From Liolophura sinensis (lineage: Eukaryota > Mollusca > Polyplacophora > Chitonida > Chitonidae), in the NCBI RefSeq assembly GCF_032854445.1, contig NC_088300.1:54224984-54288983 (forward strand): a stretch of DNA of 64,000 nt, given 5' to 3'. Position 1 is the first letter of the stretch, and every line of letters starts with the position of its first letter. Shown here in pieces: positions 39,440 through 50,860 of the stretch. Both the position numbers and the translations under genes were made by a program. A model generated the notes under the pieces. It was not told the DNA's origin, searched no databases, and saw only the letters and a program-made list of their open reading frames with translations.

Positions 39440-40556
39440 GAATTTTTTGCTCATGTCAGGGTGGTGAGCTTATAGATAGAAAATACACGTCAGTGAGTCT
39501 GCTTGGACCTTTATGTCGTACTGAAAAAATTTTCAGTTCTATGACGATTAGGTGTCATTAGGTATGTGAAGATATACTCGGTCTTCTTGAGGCAGGAAAA
39601 TTCCATGCTGCCAACTAAAGCATCAAGCCAAAGACACAAAGATGCTGGTTAAAGACCAGTGATCTATGTAAGAACCAAAATCGACATTAACTGCTTATAG
39701 TCAGCAATGAACTCTGAACAGTGGATCCAGGAAATTTCCACAGTAGTCTAGACAGATCTGAAGCCATTTAGGTATAAACTAAATCAGTTAAGTTCAAATT
39801 GCTTTTGTTACTCTCAATAAGCTTTATGCTATGTTTGTGGATCACTTAATATTGTTGTCATTCTAAAAACTTAACATTAAAAAGAACCTTTTGTGACTTA
39901 TGAAATGGCAAAGTTTTCAAAATATTTGGGGCAAATGTGTGTGACAAGGCTTTGTATTAATTTTGTATAGACTACTCATATCACAAGGCTTTGGGGAAAT
40001 TTGAAGCCTGGGAAATAAGTAGCTTTACATTGTCAGATATTGTCAGAAACAAAATCCCACTTTGTCAGCCAAGTACAACCCAAGTGGTGTCTGACAAACT
40101 TCATTTGCAAATAACACAGCCTCTTCAAACTCTAGTTGGGTTGAATGGGTTTTGAAATTTGTTGCTTCAAAAATAGTTACCTGTATTTGCAAGTGAACAA
40201 TGAGAATGAACAGTTATATACCTTTATGAAGTACACTGTAACAACAGTACTTACATAAATCCATCCCTCATCATAAGTGATCATGGCAGGGAGATACATA
40301 GAATCTAAGATTCATTTAACTACAGATTTTACGTCATACAAAGCCACCTTGATGCATTCACAAAACATAAAGTGTACTGTGAACATCAACACTTTAAAAG
40401 TGCTACAACATATTATACTATCTGCTTAAGTTTTAACACTGCATATGGTTAACACATGTATTCTTGTCCTATAGGAAACTATACCAGTATCTGTGATGCA
40501 GTACAATACCAATGGTGCTTTAACTTTTGACACTAAAGTAAAAATTAGAAGTAAGA

Positions 40557-40816
40557 TTTATTTATTTCATTGGTGTTTTACGCTGTACTCAAGAATATTT
40601 CACTTATACGTAGGCCAGCATTGTGGTGGGAGGAAACCGGGCAGAGCCTGGGGAAAGCCCACGACCTTCCGCAGCTTGCTGGAAGACCTTCCAACGTACA
40701 GCCGAAGAGGAAGCCAGTATGAGCTGGACTTAAACTCACAACGACCGCATTAGTGAGAGGCTCCTGGGTCGTGGTGCTAGCGTGCTAACCAACTGAACCA
40801 TGGAGGCCCCCAATTT
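40557..40816 (-). mobile_element. SINE family A, full-length copy
   Basis: Full 260-bp element. On the minus strand a tRNA-like head (GGCCTCCATGGTTCAGTTGG, GAGTTTAAGTCCAGCTC as A and B boxes) is followed by the body, the core AATATTCTTGAGTACAGCG and an AAATAAATAAA tail. GAAGTAAGA flanks both sides (40548-40556 and 40817-40825), a 9-bp target duplication. Confidence 0.93.
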
Positions 40817-42564
40817 GAAGTAAGAGATCTTTGATTTCTCACAAGAACTTCCAATGATAATCTGTCTGTGTTACAACTTCACACAAAACTAATTCCACCA
40901 TAATTCTGTTTCAAAGAGAAAATTGATTGGTGGGACAAAAGCATGCAAAAATGTAGGAAAACTATGGAAAGCCATAATAAGGCCAATTAAAACTTGTGTT
41001 TTACAGGCAAAATATCATTTTACTGTTTCTGACATTTGAAATTCATTGAACGTCTCACATTGCCTACACTATAGGTGGTGCTATAAGGGGAGGTAATTCA
41101 GTCAAAAGAGTCAATCATCGGTTATGTTTCTGAAGATGGCGAACGGATGTATGGAAAGGAACTAAACATTCGATTGTCCACCCAAAGATAGATACTGGTC
41201 AATAAGCATCTGGAAGTCTTGAAAACATGCAAATGATGATTAAAATTGCAGCACAATTTTTTACTTAAAAATTTACTATGGGCGATTACTCTTATGGGCA
41301 TTTATGATCTGTTTATCAAATTTACCAATTCCCTCAGCACTGATCATAAATTAAAGGAGAATTTGTTTACTTAACTCTTGTTTTATGCCAGAGAGGGGTT
41401 GCATGACACTTCTGGTCACCATACTGGAGTACTGTGGCTATAGCATCTCATGCTAACAGGACTCCCATATAGCTACCTGGTTATTGTTCTGCCAAGGTGA
41501 TGATGTCATGTGCAACCTCTCTAAAAAATACTGAATATGTGAAAAGGAACTGTAAAATGGAAATTATAATTTCAAGGAAAACGAAAAAAGCCATGCCCAA
41601 ATTTTTCTCTCAATATTCCATTTTTTAGGCATATCTCATAGCAGCCCCTTCATTTCATGCATATTTTCTGTTGAAACTATTCATTAATGACGAGCTTACT
41701 AAGAACACGGGTTGCAGCTGTGAAGAACAAAACTGGGACCTTTTTGTACTTTTATATAATTGGCTTATATCTTATAGTGGTTATTCTACCATTTAAATGT
41801 TTTTGTTAGAGGCGTAGAGGGCAACTACCTCGAGCAAGATGTAACTTTCCGAAATGTTGTCAGAATAATCCATTGTGGGTAGACTTCAAAATGTCTACAG
41901 TAAGCCTGATGGCCAATTGTGCTACGTGGCAGGACTTCTGGATTACCAAAGACACAAGCCGCAAGTTATGTCCTGTACCCATGGCTGGGTCAAGCAGGTA
42001 TGTTGAGGAATATCTACACGCTGGATTTATCACAGGTAAGCGTTCAGGAAGAAAATTTAGAACGGACTTGGCCAAAAGGCCTGGACCTGCGTTGAGTACA
42101 CAATTAACACTGTTAGCATCATTTACTCATCTTACCCATGAAACCTTTTAAATCTCTGCTTTATGGTCACAATGACTGCCACAACTTCGGCGGAACCGAG
42201 TGCCTTGCCATCAACACCCATTCTTAAGTGTCACATGACCTACTTCTGAGTTTGAAATGTTACTGAGTTCTGGATTGAAATCCTTCAGAAAACTACAAGA
42301 AGTTCAGTATTCATAATTCAGCTCAGAAAGGCATAAAAAAAGAAAAGTATTATTAGTGCTGGTAAAGCACAGACCTCGTTGAGATCAGCTCCATCGAGTT
42401 GGAGTTTGGAAATGCACAGCGATTTTTTTGAGAGGTGGCGATGGATTCAGTGTTACAATGAACGTCAGAATTTTAAAATAGCACACTAAAGTCCATCTAC
42501 ATAAACCAGTCATTTTCAGGTATGTCCTTCATGTAGTACTGAGGTTGACAAATTATTGGATTAT

Positions 42565-42731
42565 AGATGGTTTGCAATGGTAGCCATCTTTGAGGTAAGT
42601 TTGTTTATATTGCCCATTGTATGCTATTACCAGCCATGAGCCTCTGCTTAGCTTATGACACCTCCAACAACAGACACCTAGTGGGCAATACACAAACTTA
42701 CCTCAAAGATGGCTGCCACTGCAAACCATCT
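42565..42731. mobile_element. Foldback element with about 50-bp inverted arms
   Basis: The left arm AGATGGTTTGCAATGGTAGC, continuing CATCTTTGAGGTAAGTTTGT, matches the reverse complement of the right arm (TGGGCAATACACAAACTTAC, then CTCAAAGATGGCTGCCACTG, then CAAACCATCT) with few mismatches. The spacer is about 65 bases with no coding potential. Confidence 0.88.
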
Positions 42732-43189
42732 GAGGGGTCAAACTTCAGCCCCTCCCTCTCTTGCTTCTATCTTGGTTTGTCTTGACCATATGGAGGTAAC
42801 TCTGTCAACACCATGATAGCGCAGATCGGAAAAATCCTGGACGTTTCCTTCCGCATTCCATTTGATCGTTCAAAACATATATATATACCATTCAATGACA
42901 AATTAAACTTCGTCTTTGTTCACCATTATTCAGATAAGCGTAGAAGTCGGAACGCATTCTTTGTGTAACTCTCCACCTGCAATGGATTTCCGTTCAAATC
43001 TTAGACAGGCACAAAACATGAATTGATGACTTAGACAAGCAACGACCAGTTTACCTTTATAAGTCCACCTGAATACCTCCTGGAAGTGTTGAATGCTTGG
43101 TTACAACTTATTTCATATTCCACGAGTCAAAATCTAGAATGCTGAAAAGATCGCCCTTTCCCGTAAATATAAATAAGCCTAATTCTGCT

Positions 43190-43260
43190 CTGCGTCTCTC
43201 GGCCCTATTCTCCCAAAATGGCGGCCTCGACCATTACAATGTAAAGGGAATGCGCGAAGA
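43190..43260 (-). promoter_or_regulatory. Probable KMT5 promoter with YY1-like site
   Basis: CAAAATGGCGGCC at 43214-43226 (minus: GGCCGCCATTTTG) fits the YY1 motif often found at transcription starts of housekeeping genes. It is locally GC-richer than the surroundings and lies upstream of the minus-strand KMT5 gene. Assignment to that gene is inferred from position. Confidence 0.4.
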
Positions 43261-43914
43261 AAAATAGTGCAAACTGGTATCTGCTTACTTGTTTTGAACA
43301 ATGGAACAGTTATATGAATAGGCCAATGCTATTTTCATTAATTTTAGTTCTTTAACTTACTGAATCACCCATTGATTTCAACAATATCGACTCTTTAACA
43401 TACAGCGGAGGAACATACTGTGCGTGTTGTATCACTGGGCGGTAATACGGTCACACCAAATTTTCCCCCACTGAATCAGTGTCAATATTGTCATCGAACC
43501 ACGTCTGTCTTTTCTTTGACAAGGGAAGGCTTGATAGTTTATGGAATGTTTAATGAAACAGTATTTCGTATACTTAAATTCATGCACAAAATGCTTATTA
43601 AAGTAATTAAATCTTTTTTGCTCACCTCGCCATAGTTTTTGATTGATTGTTTTCACTTTGTACTAGGCCTATCTAGCCAGTTCCATGTCTGGTATACCTG
43701 CATGTTGTGTTCCTTTTTGTACTGATATAGGCTTATGTCTATAGATTTACCTCACAAAACGTTTTTCTTTCTTTTTTTCTCTTTTTTCATCACAGAGTCG
43801 TATGAATAAACTATATGTCCCTTAAAAGTATACAACAGGGCGCATGCATGCTAGCTATTGATTGCGGCAACTTTCAACATGGAAAAAAAGAAAAAAAAGG
43901 GAGTTATGTCAGAA

Positions 43915-43980
43915 TCCAACCCCACCCCCCACCCCCCCTCATCCCCCTACTCCAGCCTCCGCCCCAACCTGCCCATTAAA
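43915..43980. repeat. C-rich tract
   Basis: A pyrimidine-rich, C-dominated stretch (CCCCACCCCCCACCCCCCCT core) about 60 bases long. Confidence 0.85.
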
Positions 43981-44230
43981 AGAAAAGACAAAAATAAATC
44001 AAACTGAGTTATTTAGAAATAGGGGAGACTATAGACCTATAAAATAACGGCCACACTGAGGCATTTTTTCTGACGAGCTTGTCAGAATTATAGCCTTTAC
44101 TGTTTTAATAAGGCACCTGTTAAACTCGATCGTGCGCTATCGAGCAATTGGGTACACAATGTCGCGTCACTAGTAACCCACGCCTGCTAGAGGCCTGTGA
44201 TTAAATGGCAAAACTGGGTTCGGTTGACGC

Positions 44231-44258
44231 ATGGAGGTATATATATATATACCTCCAT
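44231..44258. repeat. Perfect 28-bp palindrome
   Basis: ATGGAGGTAT, ATATATATAT, ACCTCCAT reads the same on both strands. The word CGGTTGACG lies on the left, and close variants occur twice on the right. Confidence 0.95.
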
Positions 44259-44510
44259 AACGTAACGGTTGACTTAACGGTTGACGTAAGCGGAAACCGC
44301 TGTGTCTTAGGGTTATAGTATTAACTCGCACCTGATTGGTTAAAATTTTGATTTTCTTAACGTGCGCGATGTTGCTTACTTAATTATAAATGGGGAATAT
44401 ATCTCGGTTGTACAACACCTCAAAAATGATGGTACTGGTGTACCATTACCATGGTTTTCGAGTGACTGCGACATCGGCCATCAAACTCATGCACAACCAT
44501 CAACATGTTT

Positions 44511-44600
44511 CTGGAAGATCTTTCTATGTACAGTTGGAGAGGAAGCCAACACGACGTGGACTTGAGCCCAAAGCGGCCGCATTGGTGACAGGCTCCTAAC
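44511..44600 (-). mobile_element. SINE family A, head and body fragment
   Basis: CTATGTACAGTTGGAGAGGA, AGCCAACACGACGTGGACTT and CGCATTGGTGACAGGCTCCT correspond to the family head region. Confidence 0.72.
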
Positions 44601-44867
44601 CCTTTCGGTCATTTGGCCCGTTTTATACTATATATGCTATAATTGTCTGCGAATTGTTGCTTCTTGCACATGTCACCTTAAAGTTTATTTATTGTATATT
44701 ATTTGCTAAATATTCTTGGAAAATATATTTGTGACAGCTGTTGTAAACAATATTCGGACCGATGGAATAAAAAACAAGCAAGGTCGCCCTGATTCCAACT
44801 CATTGTATTTTCCAACCTTCCCAAACATGTCTTACAAGATCGCTAGACAAGCCTTCCGCGTATATAT

Positions 44868-45860
44868 CTGTGAAGACAGCGGTTCGTGGTTTGCAGTTAG
44901 CTATTCCCCAGGGAGCAGTCCTTATTTTCATGCATATACACTTGAAATCTCACTTTCCAAAAAAGCTTTATATTTATACACAATTGTGTTTAAAACTTAC
45001 CACTAGGTGAAGGCGTTACCAACCCCTCGCGAGTAGCTAACCCGAATAGCTCACTAAGCGGACAGAGCCACATTTTACACTGAGGTGAAATGGATTAAGT
45101 ATTCAGTTCGCTATTCGCGGGATTTGGCTATCTGCACCCCTTAGTGGTTGAGGTCAGAAATAACATCTCTGTCTGGTAGCCCTTTGGTTATGTTTTATAG
45201 ACTAAGTAGGAATATTCTGGCGTGAAAACTGTGGCTCTGTCGGCTCAGTTAGCCATTAAATTGGCGACTCACTGGGTGTTGCTAGCAGACCCCCCCCCCC
45301 CATTCTCCCAGTGGCTGAGGTAAGAAATAAAGCTCCTTTCAGGTAGCCCACTGGAAACTCACTTATAATGTACTGAATAGGAATGTTCAAAAATAAATTC
45401 TGGCCACTGACTTAATGGATGAAGTAGGACTAGTTTGGCGTGAAAAATGTTTCTTTGTCGGCTCAGTTAGCTATTCAGTTAGCTACTAGATGTAAAGATT
45501 TTGGGAACTGAGATTTTGTACTGTCTAGAACCACTTAAATATTTACAGAATAGTTACAATAAAGCAATTATATATAAGTGAAAGTAATTTATTTGTTTAT
45601 TTGATTGGTGTTTTACGCCATACTCAAGAATATTTCACTTATACAACGGCGGCCAGCATTATAGTGGGAGGAAACCTGACAGAGCCCGGGCAAAGTCCAC
45701 TTACGACCGGAGAGGAAGACAGTATCAGCTGGACTTGAACTCACAGCGACCGCATTGGTGAGAGGCTCCTGGTTCATTACGCTGCGCTAGTGCCCTAAGC
45801 AACTGAAGTGAAAATAAGGACTGATTCCCAGCGAATAGCTAACTGTCTTCACAGACATCC
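44868..45860. mobile_element. Composite element with inverted ends and internal repeats
   Basis: The left end (44868-44932) contains TCTGTGAAGACAG, TTAGCTATTC and CAGTCCTTATTTTC. The right end (45807-45860) carries the same words inverted and in mirror order. Inside, two diverged units at about 45135-45265 and 45300-45490 share GTGG(T/C)TGAGGT.AGAAATAA, AGTAGGA, GGCGTGAAAA and GTCGGCTCAGTTAGC. A family A SINE inserted near the right end. No transposase was recognised. Confidence 0.65.
45584..45805 (-). mobile_element. SINE family A nested in the composite element
   Basis: Tail, core and head are present with a deletion in the body. AAGTGAAA stands on both sides (45576-45583 and 45806-45813). 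It is younger than the element it interrupts. Confidence 0.9.
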
Positions 45861-46123
45861 GTTTACCTTCCGCATGCATACATTACGTAACACACGCACA
45901 AATTGATACGTATACTGTTTACCAAATGGTAACATGGTACATGTAGAAAACATGTTACTGAAACTGTTAGTGACTTTCCTCCTTTGAACATAAAGTTTAG
46001 CATAAAACAATATTTCGGCATTCATAACATAAAACATAACATATATCTATAGCGTCGAAAAGAATGGAAGTACCGGTACACAAAGTGTTTATGACAACTG
46101 TTCTGAAATTTGTACGGGTATAA

Positions 46124-47400
46124 TTAAGATATATGGGTGCCCTGGAGATCCTGCCACAAACCAGGAAAGCTGGAGGATACTTCCTCGAAACATGTTGCGA
46201 AGTGTTGTAGGCCATTGTAACCAAACCTGTCCCAAGACTTCACTTTCCCAGCGAAGCACTGTTTGGTAGTCACTGCCGCAATGTGCAGAAAGTTGCAGAG
46301 CGTTGTGATCAGTTTGAATGTGAAGTTAGCTCCTTGGTCACTGGAGAATTTTTGCACCGCCAGAGTGAGGGATAAATCCTTCTGCAGTAGCCTCTTGATC
46401 TGGTAAGGCGTACGCTTCCAGATAATATGTGAATTTGTACTGCAGGATAAGAATATACTTCTTCCCACGCTGAGATGTTAGAAGTGGACCTTGGAATCTG
46501 TGCTTGGAGACACTAAGCGTTAACCAATAAGGACGTTCCAGGTCAATGACCACAGGGCCAATTCCCAAAACGACGTATAACACAAACCACCAAAGAGTGA
46601 ACAAAGCATATAAAGTATAAGATTAGACCGGAAGTCCATCGCAACAAACTGGAACGGTCTACTTGCAACGACAGGGTTAAGGAACATGACGAATGTTACT
46701 GATGGCTTTCTCCTGCCCTTAGCGTTCAGAAGTCACATTGTCATGGATAGCGGCCTAAAATCTGGAATCACGCTGTTTGGTATGACAACGAGCCATTCTG
46801 TGTTCAGTTGAGAATATTCTGTACCTCGCTTGTACAGAACACCATCCCGAACACGAAACAGTGACAAGCATTTGCAGTAGGTTATGAGACCTCCTAAAGA
46901 ATACCTATCTTTCTTGCTGGTATCTTTTTGACCACCCTTCACTCAGTAAATCACAGTTCGTATAGCACCGTCTCCCTGTTGGGCTGCCTCGGTCATACTG
47001 TGACTTATGAAGAAGCAGTTACATGTACTTTAGGAAAGACTTGAGGCTGATACGTTCAGCATCACAATCAGGTGTCCAAATGAACGGAGCATTTTCCTCT
47101 GTCAGTTATGACATCTAGCTAGTATGTCTTGATTACAGAGTTTAGTTTGCGAGAGTCAATGCAGAGCCATCGCTTTTCTTCACAAGAACGACTGGAAACC
47201 TCCACGGCCTATCACTTACTTCCACTATGTACACTATGTTTCTTATGTAGTTGAGGGCTGTTTCTTTAAGGGCCCACGGCATCTGGCGTATTGCTTCCTT
47301 GATGAGACGAGCATGGCCGGTGTCAGTGGCATGATGGACAAGATTATTCCGTCCTCGGGAACTTGATCCAAAGACCTCTAGCAAACCTTTCAGCTGATAT
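46124..47400 (-). pseudogene. Decayed Ty3/Gypsy-type retroelement, pol remnant
   Basis: Fragments appear on the minus strand in pol order. RT amino-terminal region is at about 47384-47142 (TDTGHAR, FPVVLVKKSDGS). It shifts frame near 47150 into CIDSRKLN. At about 47101-47020 PFIWTPDCDAE marks the RT/RNase H boundary. A linker at 46942-46733 reads DGVLYKRGTE, and integrase core pieces at 46604-46124 include TSQRGKKYIL, AYALPDQEAT and SDQGANFT. The RT catalytic segment and most of RNase H are missing. Several frameshifts and stops break the frame, so it cannot encode a functional polyprotein. No long terminal repeats were identified. The assignment rests on conserved Gypsy motifs. Confidence 0.88.
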
Positions 47401-47836
47401 TTCTGGGAAGGTTAAAGGTCGTTAAATCAGGAAGCTCTGAATATGTGCTGTCCGCTGATCTTCTGTTCACTTGAATGCAGTTCACTGACGAATGATCTGT
47501 CTCATTAGTTGGGCTTGTAAGATCAATAGTTAAAGTGGAGTGATTCCACGGCGAAACGTCAACTTTTTCGGCCCAAACAACTTGTGTACTTTGAAACTGA
47601 TGCTAGTTTGTCATATATGGCGTGTAAATATTTCGCCTTGTAGATCCCGTGTGTTGTGTGACAATTTCAACCAACGAAACAATATAATACTACAAAAACT
47701 AGTGTTTCAAGGTTATTCCTTCAAACGCCTTAATTCACTCTAAGTTTCTTAAGTTTTACGATGAGTATAATTCTCTTCTAAATAAATATGGACAGAGTGT
47801 CCAGAATCTCTTGCTCTCTGCTCCTTTACTGAGTTT

Positions 47837-47883
47837 AATTCCTCATAACCGGAGGCCAGGGGGCCCCCGGTTGTGAGGAATTA
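47837..47883. repeat. Long hairpin, 16-bp arms
   Basis: AATTCCTCATAACCGG and CCGGTTGTGAGGAATT pair with one G-T, around a GC-rich loop that itself contains GGGGGCCCCC. Confidence 0.88.
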
Positions 47884-48540
47884 GCGCTTCAGCAGACAGG
47901 TTCTAGACTCATAGTCACTTTTACTTGAACTAAACGTAACATGTGGAATAATAAAGTGTGTAATTGTGAGGACCCATATACATGTGCAATCTCACCACAG
48001 TGAAGTAACCATCTTTTGTAACATTTTTTTGTTAACTATCATTGTGGCACAACTTTCTGTTGGTAATTTTCACAACCTGTAATCAATAACTTAAGGAACG
48101 GGTGTTCGTGTGTTTGGGACAGCGTAACTTCAGACGCAAAGGATTGTGGGATCGTGCACTCCTTTACCATCCTTGAGACGATCGCCACGTTTTGATCATA
48201 TCCTAAAGAAATTCCCTTTTTATTCTTCTTCAGGTATGTAATCATGCAGATTCCTTTAGCCATATGATAGTTGTTGAATGCATAGTTACTTGTATAGTTA
48301 TGCCGAATGAGCACATCGTTGTATTAATTAGTAGATTAGCTTACAAAGTAGTTATCAATCGGTCACCTTCAGACGTCGTTGTTGTTTCCATTTAATTAAC
48401 ATTACGTAGGCCTAATGTTACGCTTCGTATTCGCTAGATTTCTGATTGAAATAACAGTAGTTTTACTTGAGTATATTTAACGATAGTTGTGTCTTTTAAT
48501 AGTTTGTAACTCCAGTAAAGCTAGATAGAAAGCCTGAGTG

Positions 48541-48565
48541 GCTTAGAGGAATATTTCCTCTAAGC
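48541..48565. repeat. Perfect 11-bp stem with 3-base loop
   Basis: GCTTAGAGGAA, TAT, TTCCTCTAAGC. Confidence 0.93.
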
Positions 48566-48794
48566 AACTACTAGGGGCAACTACTTTTGTTGGAATAATG
48601 GAAATAAGGGGCTTAACTCTAAATGTCAAAAGACAGTATGTGTCTGGAAAGTGTAATATATTGTAATTTTCTTTATTTTTGTTCCAAAACTGTATAGGGG
48701 TTTTGCAGAGTTAACAATTGTATAAGTATATATAGATTTATTTCATTTAGTTCATATTTGTGTAAAGCAAACTCATGTCACATTCATTTAAACA

Positions 48795-49061
48795 TGAGGC
48801 ATCCGTGGCTCAGTCGGTTAGCGTGCTAGCGCAGCGTAATGACCCAGGAGCCTCTTACCATTGCGGTCGCTGTGAGTTCAAGTCCAGCTCATACAGGCTT
48901 CCTCTCCAGTCGTACGTGGGAAGGTCTTGTAGTGACATGCGGATGGTCGTGGGTTTCCGCCGGGCTCTGCCCGGTCTCCTCCCACCATAATGCTGGCCGC
49001 CGTTATATAAGTGAAATATTCTTGAGTACGGCATAAACACCAATCCAATAAATAAATACAT
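48795..49061 (+). mobile_element. SINE family A, full-length copy
   Basis: The head contains the A box TGGCTCAGTCGGTTAGCG and B box GAGTTCAAGTCCAGCTC of a tRNA-derived pol III promoter. The body and core TATTCTTGAGTACGGC follow, ending in an AATAAATAAATA tail. CATTTAAACA flanks it (48785-48794 and 49062-49071), a 10-bp target duplication. Confidence 0.95.
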
Positions 49062-49753
49062 CATTTAAACACATTGTATGACTTATTTTCACTTAATTTA
49101 CAGTATCCCATGAAAATTAATTATGATTTGTTATTAAAATCGTGCACTCATTGACCATCCTTGAGACGATCGTCACGTTTTGATTATGTCCTAACGAAAT
49201 TCCCTTTTTATTCTTCTTCAGAATAAAGCCATGTGAACATTATACAGTGTGTCATCTGGGTCTTTTACATAATGTGAAATGCAAAGATTTTTTTCAGCAT
49301 CTATTCGATCAAATAACTTACAAGTCACAAAAAGTCTCAGGAAATTCTATTAGTGGACTCAACAGAATTATATGAAGGTTTCTGTTCTGTTAGCCAGTAT
49401 TGTACAGTTAGTAAGTTACGCTCTTTTCATTCCAGATTAATGTACCGTGTTTTGTTTGCAAAAATATTACACATGCTTAAAATTGTTGCAAAATATATTT
49501 TAATTGGACTGTAAAATATTCTTTGGAATGTTTGCATTTTGTAGGAAAATGGGTTTTATATAACTGCAAGCTGGATAACACACACTGCCACTTCATGTTG
49601 TATGTATATGAGTTACAGCGCATCATCAAGTTAGAAAAATATATTCTCACTGAAAAATGATAACAAGTCACAATTCCATACGACTGTCTTAAAAGAGACA
49701 CTAGTAGTTAATATTCTTGCACTTCTATATACAAGTGCCTTTATTCTACTTAA

Positions 49754-50024
49754 AGGGGCCCTCCTTGGCTCAGTTGTTCAGCGCGCTAGCGCAGCGTAAT
49801 GTCCCAGGAGCCGCTCACCAATGCAGTCGCTGTGAGTTCAAGTCTAGCTCTTACTGGCTTCCTCTCAGGCTGTACGTGGGAAGGTCTGCCAGCAACCTGC
49901 AAATTGTCATGGGTTTTCACCGGGCTATGCCCTATTTCCTCCCAACATAATGTGGCTGCCGTCGTATAAGTGAAATATTCTCGAGTAGGGCGTAAAACAC
50001 CAATCAAATAATTAAATAAATAAA
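49754..50024 (+). mobile_element. SINE family A, full-length copy
   Basis: Complete head, body, core and tail. TATTCTACTTAA (49742-49753) and TATTCTGCTTAA (50025-50036) form a 12-bp target duplication with one mismatch. Confidence 0.95.
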
Positions 50025-50734
50025 TATTCTGCTTAAGCCATGATACTAAAGGGGATGTGTAATTTGCCTCCATGTAAGCGTTTACATGAACAGTTACAAT
50101 TATACCCTACCTTGCTAATTAGCAGCAGAATTATAGTTTCAAAGCTCAACTTACTGTTCATGCGCAAGAGGTGTGTTGAGCACAGAAATCTCTACAGTTG
50201 TTACCCTAATTGCACTTTTCACATTTACTGAAATTACAACAATAGGTCCTAATTTCCACATCTATGGAAAGACTTATACAATAACCGTTACTGGTGGCCA
50301 CAAATACTGCCTTTTCAAACTGAGAGAAGCACACGATAGAAGCCCATGCACATATTATTAGTTGGAGTACGCAGCTTCTCGAGCGTTACTACAGATCCAC
50401 TTGGCTTATCAACAAAAGTGTCGTGCCATGGCTGGCAGAAGGTGCAAAAAAAAGCCATTTCGTGGCCCACACAGGTTGAATTGAGTTGACATGTATGTCA
50501 CTTTTGGGCGTGAAAGAAACAAATCTGCAGATCATTGTTGGTGAATACCACAGTGAGCCATGCAGTTTTGGAAGTTGCATGCATGAAAGGGCACGGTTGC
50601 CTTGGTGTTAAAACAATGCATGTCATTGTCTTTTGTTTTACGAGAAACTTTGTTTTCACACAGTGATGTTGAAGAAACAAATGGCAATTTGACTTGTGTT
50701 GCGACAGTAGTGCTTACCGAGTATATCCACACAG

Positions 50735-50860
50735 AGAAGGTTTGGACATGGAGGTCGTGGGTTCGATTCTGGATAGGTTCCCTCCATGTTTGCAGTCAGC
50801 TGATTCGTTCTGGGGATGATTCAAATCACCGCCTTACCGCCTGATGCACCATCTTTGTAC
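50735..50860 (+). mobile_element. Possible tRNA-derived SINE fragment, other family
   Basis: GGTCGTGGGTTCGATTCTGG is a good B box. TTCCCTCCATGTTTGCAGTC follows. No partner copy was found in the window. Confidence 0.45.

Larger units (their letters stand above)
39279..43200 (-). other. Probable KMT5 first intron
   Basis: The acceptor at 39279-39280 sits just before the start codon. The stretch up to a promoter-like site at 43.2 kb shows no coding exon. It contains a full-length SINE at 40557-40816 and a foldback element at 42565-42731. The extent is inferred. Confidence 0.45.
48151..49220. repeat. Dispersed direct repeat, two copies of about 80 bp
   Basis: Copies at 48151-48232 and 49139-49220 share ATCGTGCACTC, ACCATCCTTGAGACGATCG, CACGTTTTGAT and AAATTCCCTTTTTATTCTTC, about 90% identical. 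A SINE (48795-49061) lies between them. Confidence 0.9.

Noticed and set aside
41873-42151. 92-codon plus-strand frame
   Set aside because: No family resemblance, no supporting splice sites. It may be chance.
44716-45006. 96-codon plus-strand frame
   Set aside because: It runs into the left inverted end of the composite element and shows no protein family.
48796-48900. Possible tRNA gene
   Set aside because: A and B boxes are present, but the sequence does not close into a cloverleaf and continues into a SINE body with tail and target duplication.
48775-49064. Several frames on both strands
   Set aside because: They are translations of SINE family A. Similar frames recur at 40493-40753 and 49717-50073 for the same reason.
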